Below are positions 59,158-64,000 of a stretch of DNA of 64,000 nucleotides, piece after piece. A program made the translations under genes and the position numbers. Position 1 is the first letter of the stretch. Every line of letters begins with the position of its first letter. Below the pieces are notes generated by a model. The model saw nothing but the letters and a program-made list of their open reading frames with translations, searched no databases and had not been told where the DNA came from. The stretch is from Pycnococcus provasolii (Eukaryota; Chlorophyta; Pseudoscourfieldiophyceae; Pseudoscourfieldiales): NCBI GenBank assembly GCA_049487715.1, contig CP150564.1:310001-374000 (forward strand). Reading direction: 5' to 3'.

Positions 59158-59700
59158 ATGGCGTCAACGTCTGAGTTGAAAGATGCGCTCGTCGAGTCCA
59201 TGACGTACAGTGGTGCCATGGCACGCATACGTGCACGCGTACGTGCGGAAATCGCACACGCGCTTGACGTCGGAGATGCGTCGCAGGATGTGCACAGTGA
59301 TACGACTACCAAGGTGCCGTTCGAAACCACTTTCATACACGAACTCGTGCGTGAATATCTGCGATTTCACAACTTAAGAGATACCGCAGGAGTTTTCGTG
59401 CCCGAGGCGGGAATGGCGGACGCGCCGCCGTTCGACAGAGCGTTCATGGCCAGGAGGCTAGGCGTGCCCGACGACGCGGAAAGCCAGGCGGTGCCGCTGC
59501 TGTACGCGCTCGTCGAGAGGAGCAAGGCATGGGCCAGCATGCCAACACAGCAGCAGCAACAGCAACAACAACAACAAGCGGCCATACAAGCACCGCCGAG
59601 CCCTGAACAACCCGTCGCCGCCGTTGCAAGGCGGCGAACGACAAGGTACGACGACAGCGACGACGACAGCGACTCCATCGCCGACGAGGTGGACGGTTGA
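59158..59700 (+). CDS. CEP20: CEP20/FOR20-like LisH centriolar protein
   Basis: ATG 59158 (MASTSELKDALVESMTYSG) gives 180 residues; upstream in-frame sequence is the promoter. MARIRARVRAEIAHALD, then FIHELVREYLRFHNLRDTAG (the LisH helix pair), and PLLYALVERS match human FOPNL/CEP20, length 174. The family sits at centriolar satellites and basal bodies and is needed for cilium assembly. The Gln run (QQQQQQQQQQQ) and acidic C terminus are local features. Its presence argues that the organism builds basal bodies in some stage. Confidence 0.92.
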   Translation: MASTSELKDALVESMTYSGAMARIRARVRAEIAHALDVGDASQDVHSDTTTKVPFETTFIHELVREYLRFHNLRDTAGVFVPEAGMADAPPFDRAFMARRLGVPDDAESQAVPLLYALVERSKAWASMPTQQQQQQQQQQAAIQAPPSPEQPVAAVARRRTTRYDDSDDDSDSIADEVDG

Positions 59701-59748
59701 AACACTATTACAACTAATAAAAATTTTCCGTCTTGTTTTTTTGTTTCG

Positions 59749-60609
59749 CTATCTTACAGCCGCCGCGTAGAAGCGCTCGGCATTCTCCGCCGTTCGACGT
59801 GCAGCCTCCTCCACTGTCCACCCCTTCGCATCCGCGTATATGCACAGCATAGCGCGCAGCTCTTCGTCCACGTGCTCGGAACTCTCGCGGTCGCTTTCCA
59901 ACAGCAGGCGGTCGTCAGGAACGGCGGCTATGACGGACGGAGTCTTCGGTGAACGCAAGTTGATGCAAGTCGCAAAGCCGAAGTACATGCGGTCGCCGTA
60001 CTTGCGCGAGCGAACGAGCTGCTCGAGCGTGCCGAGAGTTCCACCAAAGGCGTGCATGTATATTGCTGGCGGTAGAGAGGGTGCTGCCGCAAGCGCTTCC
60101 GCGAGGTGACCCTGCGCACGAACGCAGTGCACGGACACGGGAACTTCGAGTTCCGCCGCAAGCGCAAGCTGCGCCTCGAACACCTCCCTCTGCGCGTCGT
60201 ACTCCACCTGTCCGGTGTCGGGAGTTACCCACTGCCTGTCGAGTCCAATTTCACCCACGCACGCGCCCGGCGTCGTCGTGACGTACTTGCGCAGTCTTTC
60301 AAGCCATTCCCGCTTGCCATCCCCCCTCGCATACCTGTGCGCGAACCAAGGGTGCACGCCGACGCACAGCCTCGCGTTGTCGCACGCCGTTGCCAGTGCG
60401 ACGGCGTCTTCCCAGTCGTCGTCGCCCGTCGCCATCAGGCCGGCGCCACGCAGGCTCTTTACATGTCTTGCCGTTCGTTCCAGCAGGTGTTGACGTTCGT
60501 CGAGGTGCACGTGCGTGTGTGCGTCGAAGAACGTCGACGACAAGAGTTGCGTCGTCGTGGGCTGCTCAGATTCTGGCGTTGACTTGGCCGAAGTTGCCGC
60601 CTGCGACAT
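59749..60609 (-). CDS. TatD-type metal-dependent hydrolase/nuclease
   Basis: ATG 60609 (MSQAATSAKSTPESEQ) gives 286 residues; the longer open frame has a basic N terminus (MCLHMRAGTVLSPLKRRVL) that could be a targeting form. Motifs: FFDAHTHVHLDE (metal-binding HxH), CVGVHPWFAH, VGEIGLDRQW (Glu ligand), VPVSVHCVRAQGHLAEAL, YMHAFGGTLGTLEQL and LLLESDRESSEHV (catalytic Asp). This is the TatD amidohydrolase fold, closest in wording to the eukaryotic Scn1-like branch. Members are 3'-5' DNases or act in DNA repair and apoptosis-like DNA breakdown; the substrate here is not known. Confidence 0.93.
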   Translation of the reverse strand: MSQAATSAKSTPESEQPTTTQLLSSTFFDAHTHVHLDERQHLLERTARHVKSLRGAGLMATGDDDWEDAVALATACDNARLCVGVHPWFAHRYARGDGKREWLERLRKYVTTTPGACVGEIGLDRQWVTPDTGQVEYDAQREVFEAQLALAAELEVPVSVHCVRAQGHLAEALAAAPSLPPAIYMHAFGGTLGTLEQLVRSRKYGDRMYFGFATCINLRSPKTPSVIAAVPDDRLLLESDRESSEHVDEELRAMLCIYADAKGWTVEEAARRTAENAERFYAAAVR

Positions 60610-60936
60610 GATTGGACGACTTGGGTAGAAGAGGAGACGACGGCGGCGGCGGCAAGATAAAGCGTCACACAGCACTCGTCTCTTCAACGGAGAGAGGACG
60701 GTACCAGCGCGCATGTGTAGGCACACCTGTGAGGTGCGCGCACGTCCACCTAACGTGATTCAGAGGGGGAAGAACAACAAAAATTTGTGCCCAATTATGC
60801 GCCTTCCCCCCGTCCCCGTCCCCCCGGGGAATGCGTCGGGAGAGCTATGGCGCAAACACACACATCGTTCACATCGTTGATATTGTTTTACACGATAAGT
60901 AACTACAGAACTGTAAGCGCGACGATACGTTGTTGT
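60610..60936. other. Gap between TatD-like and COX16 genes
   Basis: The 5' flank of the TatD-like gene and the 3' flank of COX16. A CCCCCCGTCCCCGTCCCCCCGGGG stretch at about 60807 is GC-homopolymer-rich. No gene supported. Confidence 0.4.
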
Positions 60937-61230
60937 CTACTTGCCAGGTACTTTTTTGAGCTCGTAGTTGTCACGGAACGTGCCTGAGTTCTTAAGACGC
61001 GCCAGCTCTTCCTGCAAATCGACTTTCGTCTTTTTTTTCACGACATCCTTCGCCAGCGCGTTCGTCTCTGCGTCGCGTGCGGCAAACAAGTCGCGTTTTC
61101 CCTGCGCGAACTGCGCGAGCGCGAGCGTTCCCACGAGCACACTACAAATCATTGGCAGGCCGACGCGCAACATCGGATTGCGAATACTACGACGAGCTGC
61201 AGGGGACGACGACGCCATAGGTTGAGACAT
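60937..61230 (-). CDS. COX16: COX16, cytochrome c oxidase assembly factor
   Basis: 97 residues. RSIRNPMLRVGLPMICSVLV, then GTLALAQFAQGKRD (single membrane helix followed by a basic/aromatic segment) and FRDNYELKKVPGK match plant and fungal COX16, including the Y-x-x-K-K-x-P tail. COX16 is an inner-membrane protein with its C terminus in the intermembrane space, aiding copper insertion and COX2 assembly. A second in-frame ATG at residue 5 (MASSSP) is also possible. Confidence 0.88.
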   Translation of the reverse strand: MSQPMASSSPAARRSIRNPMLRVGLPMICSVLVGTLALAQFAQGKRDLFAARDAETNALAKDVVKKKTKVDLQEELARLKNSGTFRDNYELKKVPGK

Positions 61231-61443
61231 GGGTCGTGGGGAGGGGAGCGTCCATCCACCGAGGGGGAGGATGAGGAGGGAGGGGGGAACAGGCTGACAG
61301 GGGAGCGAGCACGAACCCGTAACCCGTAACCCTAACCCGTAACCCTAAACCCTAATGATGGACCGCTCCTCGTCCTCGTTTTTTCATCTTCTTTTCTTTG
61401 TTTCTTTCCATTCCATTCCACACCCACAAACCAAACCACTTCC
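61231..61443. promoter_or_regulatory. Divergent promoter, COX16 and fibrillin, with telomere-like array
   Basis: 213 bp. ACGAACCCGTAACCCGTAAC, then CCTAACCCGTAACCCTAAACCCTAATG at 61312-61357: CCCTAA units mixed with CCCGTA variants. Confidence 0.6.
61312..61357. repeat. CCCTAA/CCCGTA array in the COX16/fibrillin gap
   Basis: Telomere-like units with CCCGTAA variants, ending CCCTAAACCCTAATG. Confidence 0.92.
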
Positions 61444-62265
61444 ATGTCCATGATGTTGCCGTCCCGCTCTTGCTCTTCTGCTTTTGGGAGTCTTCGCCTG
61501 CCACCTGCTTTAAGACGAAGTAGGAGTAGGTTCCTCCTTAAGGTCCCAGGTGCCTTGTCGATGCCTGAAGAATCCAATCACACACGCACGACGGAACAGG
61601 ATCGAAGAAGTGTGCACGAACTCGCCTTACGCGTCTTAACCGCCGCGAGCAACCTTCCAAAGGAAGTCGCGCTACTGCCCGGAGATGAACCTGTGCGTGA
61701 GTCGATTGTGCGCGACATACTGGACATGGAAAGCACGTACGAACCAGAGAGTGCGGCGCCAACAACACCTCTGGAGGGCCGATGGGCGTTGCGTTTCGCG
61801 TCGAACGGAACGGTGGTGACGCGGCCGCTTGCCGCCGCGGGATCCGCTCTCAGTCGTGCGAGCGACGTGTCGTCCTCGAGTCTACCCCCTGGTGTGACGA
61901 TCGAAGACATCGTGCAGACCATCTCTGCGACGCCAACGACAACACGCGTGACGAATGAGGCGACTGTGAGCGTCGGCCCCATATCTTTTCGCATTGTCGC
62001 GGAAGGACCTTGGGAGGTTTCCCCTTCCGCTTCGTCCCCGTCGTCGTCGGAGAGCGAGTCAAAGTTATACTTCGACGAGGCTCGTTTTCAAGTTCTGGGT
62101 GTATTTGGTACGAGTACGGAGAGTTGGCCGCAGCTTCCCAGCTTGCCCATACCGTTTGGCGACATGAACAAGGCGTCTTGGACGACGACGTACTTGGACG
62201 ATCGCGTTCGCGTGCAGCGCGCGAATACGAGCGGGAACTTGTTTGTGTTCGAGAGAGAAGAGTAA
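61444..62265 (+). CDS. Plastid lipid-associated protein (PAP/fibrillin)
   Basis: 273 residues. The N terminus (MSMMLPSRSCSSAFGSLRLP) is Ser/Arg-rich, like a plastid transit peptide. Then TPLEGRWALRFASNGTVVT opens the fibrillin beta domain (typical L-x-G-x-W-x-L-x-F). Strands with TTRVTNEATVSVGPISFRIV and a closing TYLDDRVRVQRANTSGNLFV motif (the D-x-x-x-R-x-x-R-G-x-x-G-x-x-F pattern) confirm the family. Fibrillins bind lipids and coat plastoglobules or thylakoids; the subtype is not determined. No intron is needed. Confidence 0.9.
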   Translation: MSMMLPSRSCSSAFGSLRLPPALRRSRSRFLLKVPGALSMPEESNHTRTTEQDRRSVHELALRVLTAASNLPKEVALLPGDEPVRESIVRDILDMESTYEPESAAPTTPLEGRWALRFASNGTVVTRPLAAAGSALSRASDVSSSSLPPGVTIEDIVQTISATPTTTRVTNEATVSVGPISFRIVAEGPWEVSPSASSPSSSESESKLYFDEARFQVLGVFGTSTESWPQLPSLPIPFGDMNKASWTTTYLDDRVRVQRANTSGNLFVFEREE

Positions 62266-62625
62266 CCTTACATAAGTTTACCACTACAGTACAGTACGAC
62301 GAATTCAACGGAAGAGAAGAAGTTATACGAGCCTCGAGTGACCACCCCCCCACCACCACCCCCACCACCAGAGAACCCCGAACGCAAACCACAACAACAA
62401 GAAACCCCTAAAAGAATCACCACACCTTAATCTTCGCGAGGAACCGGTATCCTCCCCCTAACAGCCTAAGGTTTTAGAATGACTGGCTGAACTGCCCTGC
62501 CCTGCCCGCAAACCTGATTCGGACCGCATCGAATCCCCTTTGGGATAAATCCGCCCCTCCCCCCCTTCCCCTCTCCCTCCCCCCTTTTCCCACCACACTC
62601 CCTTTTTCTGTCTTGCCCGCGATAA
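62266..62625. promoter_or_regulatory. Upstream region of the desaturase gene
   Basis: Contains a CCACCACC repeat, an AACCCCGAACG motif at 62374 and a long CCCCTCCC pyrimidine tract at 62551-62590 just before the ATG. No gene supported. Confidence 0.5.
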
Positions 62626-64000
62626 ATGGCGTCCTCCATGAAGATGTCCACAGGCATTAAACCTACGAGAATAGCGTCAGGATTAGGTGACCTTGTGGTG
62701 ACTCGTCAGGGTTCACGCGCAGCTACTAGTACTCGAGCCTCTCAAGCTTTCTCTCAAGGATGTCTGAAGTCTTCGGCACACTCGGCCGTACCAAATAGTT
62801 GGAGGAGGCGATACGGAGGTGGTTCTGGGTCTCTCAGCCAGTGCAGCAAACGACAACGCGCGGTCGACACCACCACGACGACGACGACGACGAACTACGA
62901 AGGCGTGCCCACTGTCACAGACCTTAGCGGACTGGGCGCCGTCGAAAACCAGGTGGGCATGACGTACCGCTCGCTCGACGCGCTGCCGACCCGTAAGGAA
63001 GTACTCGCCGCCATACCGGCACACTGCTTCAAGAAAAATACAGCCAAGAGCCTCCTGTACGCCTTCACGTCGACGGCGCTCACAGCCGCGTGCGGCGTCC
63101 TGGGGTATCTCTTCATCCCGCTCCAGGCGGCTTACTGGCCCGCGTGGGTCGCATACGCGATCGTCACGGGAACCGTCGCAACCGGCGCGTGGGTCGTCGC
63201 GCACGAGTGCGGACACGGCGCGTTCAGCGACAACAGGAAGCTGCAGGATGCGGTGGGATACGCGCTGCACAGCGCTCTGCTCGTGCCGTACTTCTCGTGG
63301 CAGCGAAGCCACGCTATCCACCACGCGAACACGAACCACCTCGAGGAGGGTGAGACGCACGTTCCTGCCGTGGCGGGAGATCCCAAGGGGGATGCCGGCC
63401 TCATTGCCAAGTCGAAAATTGGAGAGCTTCCGTGGACCGTGCTGAACTCCATCATCGTGCTGCTGTTCGGGTGGCCAGCCTACCTCATCGCCGGTGCATC
63501 GGGAGGTCCGGTGCGCGGCGCGACGAACCACTTCTGGCCGTGGGCGGGTGAGCAGGGACGTCACAGCCTCTTCCCCGGAGGATGGAAGAAGAAGGTGCTG
63601 ATGAGCGACGTCGGATGTTTTGCCGTGATTGGCCTGCTCGCGTACTGGGCGTACGCCGCAGGTTCAATCATGCCCGTTCTCGCGCTGTACGTCGGACCGT
63701 ACCTGGTGACGAACGCCTGGCTCGTCGGGTACACGTGGCTGCAGCACACCGACGTGGACATCGCGCAGTACACGGGCAGCGACTGGAACTGGGTGCGCGG
63801 AGCATTCCTTACCGTCGACCGTCCCTACGGCCCGGTATTCGACTTCCTGCACCACCGCATCGGCAGCACGCATGTCGCGCATCACGTCGACCACACCATC
63901 CCTCACTACAACGCCGTGGAGGCGACGGAGGCGCTGAAGAAGGCGTTCCCCCACCTGTACATGTACGATCCCACGCCTGTGCATCAGGCACTATTCCGCG
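62626..64000 (+). CDS. FAD2-type delta-12 (omega-6) fatty acid desaturase, 3' truncated by window end
   Basis: ATG 62626 (MASSMKMSTGIKPTRIASG) opens a frame that runs to the window end, 458 codons with no stop, so the C terminus is missing. The three histidine boxes of the membrane desaturases are present: HECGHGAF, HAIHHANTNH and HVAHH. They are followed by IPHYNAVEATEALKKAFPH, as in FAD2/FAD3-like enzymes rather than the plastidial FAD6. Four or more hydrophobic helices lie between. The first ~110 residues are an extension rich in Ser/Arg with a Thr run (TTTTTTTTN). This may be a plastid or other targeting peptide, which would be unusual for an ER FAD2. It inserts the delta-12 double bond of linoleate; regiospecificity is inferred. 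Confidence 0.92.
   Translation, partial: MASSMKMSTGIKPTRIASGLGDLVVTRQGSRAATSTRASQAFSQGCLKSSAHSAVPNSWRRRYGGGSGSLSQCSKRQRAVDTTTTTTTTNYEGVPTVTDLSGLGAVENQVGMTYRSLDALPTRKEVLAAIPAHCFKKNTAKSLLYAFTSTALTAACGVLGYLFIPLQAAYWPAWVAYAIVTGTVATGAWVVAHECGHGAFSDNRKLQDAVGYALHSALLVPYFSWQRSHAIHHANTNHLEEGETHVPAVAGDPKGDAGLIAKSKIGELPWTVLNSIIVLLFGWPAYLIAGASGGPVRGATNHFWPWAGEQGRHSLFPGGWKKKVLMSDVGCFAVIGLLAYWAYAAGSIMPVLALYVGPYLVTNAWLVGYTWLQHTDVDIAQYTGSDWNWVRGAFLTVDRPYGPVFDFLHHRIGSTHVAHHVDHTIPHYNAVEATEALKKAFPHLYMYDPTPVHQALFR

Noticed and set aside
1-64000. tRNA genes, rRNA genes and CRISPR arrays
   Set aside because: None recognised by eye; no cloverleaf with a convincing T-loop box, no rRNA landmarks, and no spaced direct-repeat array.

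Overview
This is a nuclear segment of a eukaryote, almost certainly a small free-living green alga of the prasinophyte type. Evidence for the green lineage: a DRP5B/ARC5 plastid-division dynamin, a plant-type limit dextrinase, a plastid-lipid-associated protein (fibrillin), a BAH-PHD reader like plant SHL/EBS, an F-box/SMI1/ApaG protein like plant SKIP16, a LOV photoreceptor domain and fused HisH-HisF with a leader. The genome is GC-rich and compact: about 31 genes in 64 kb, with few, mostly short spliceosomal introns. There is no operon structure. The species cannot be fixed from sequence alone. A CEP20/FOR20 gene suggests centrioles or basal bodies.

Layout. 0-12 kb: SKIP16-like F-box protein, a small unknown gene, proton-translocating NAD(P) transhydrogenase, HIS7 (histidine synthesis), a four-helix membrane protein, a LOV protein and a coiled-coil protein. 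12-24 kb: a 2,205-residue protein of unclear family, the BAH-PHD reader, an ALKBH6-like dioxygenase and an unusual multidomain membrane protein (Mpo1-like domain, then HxD...H cupin-like domain, then a PEMT-like tail). 24-38 kb: limit dextrinase diverging from DRP5B, then an OCRL-like 5-phosphatase diverging from PWP2/UTP1. 38-42 kb: an accessory island with a secreted acidic repeat protein and a retroelement-type adenine-methyltransferase remnant. 42-54 kb: PLP-binding protein, eIF1, EamA transporter, RING-CH protein, a CTFxP-repeat protein, AMP deaminase and a broken MYND finger. 54-64 kb: ribonucleotide reductase R2, a structured-RNA candidate, SmG, DNA polymerase epsilon subunit 3, CEP20, TatD-type nuclease, COX16, fibrillin and a FAD2-type desaturase cut by the window end.

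The genes are mostly housekeeping: nucleotide supply and replication (RNR2, AMPD, POLE3), ribosome and splicing (PWP2, eIF1, SmG), mitochondria (transhydrogenase, COX16) and plastid (DRP5B, limit dextrinase, fibrillin). Many gene pairs are divergent, and the gaps between them repeatedly carry AACCCCGAA-like or TTAGGG-like motifs.

The most unusual signals are: three near-identical 68-75 bp introns, all in phase 2 (candidate introner elements); the Mpo1/HxD/PEMT-like fusion; a double-hairpin RNA candidate at 56.4-56.5 kb; and the shared promoter motif family. All family names rest on motif recognition by eye, with no database search.
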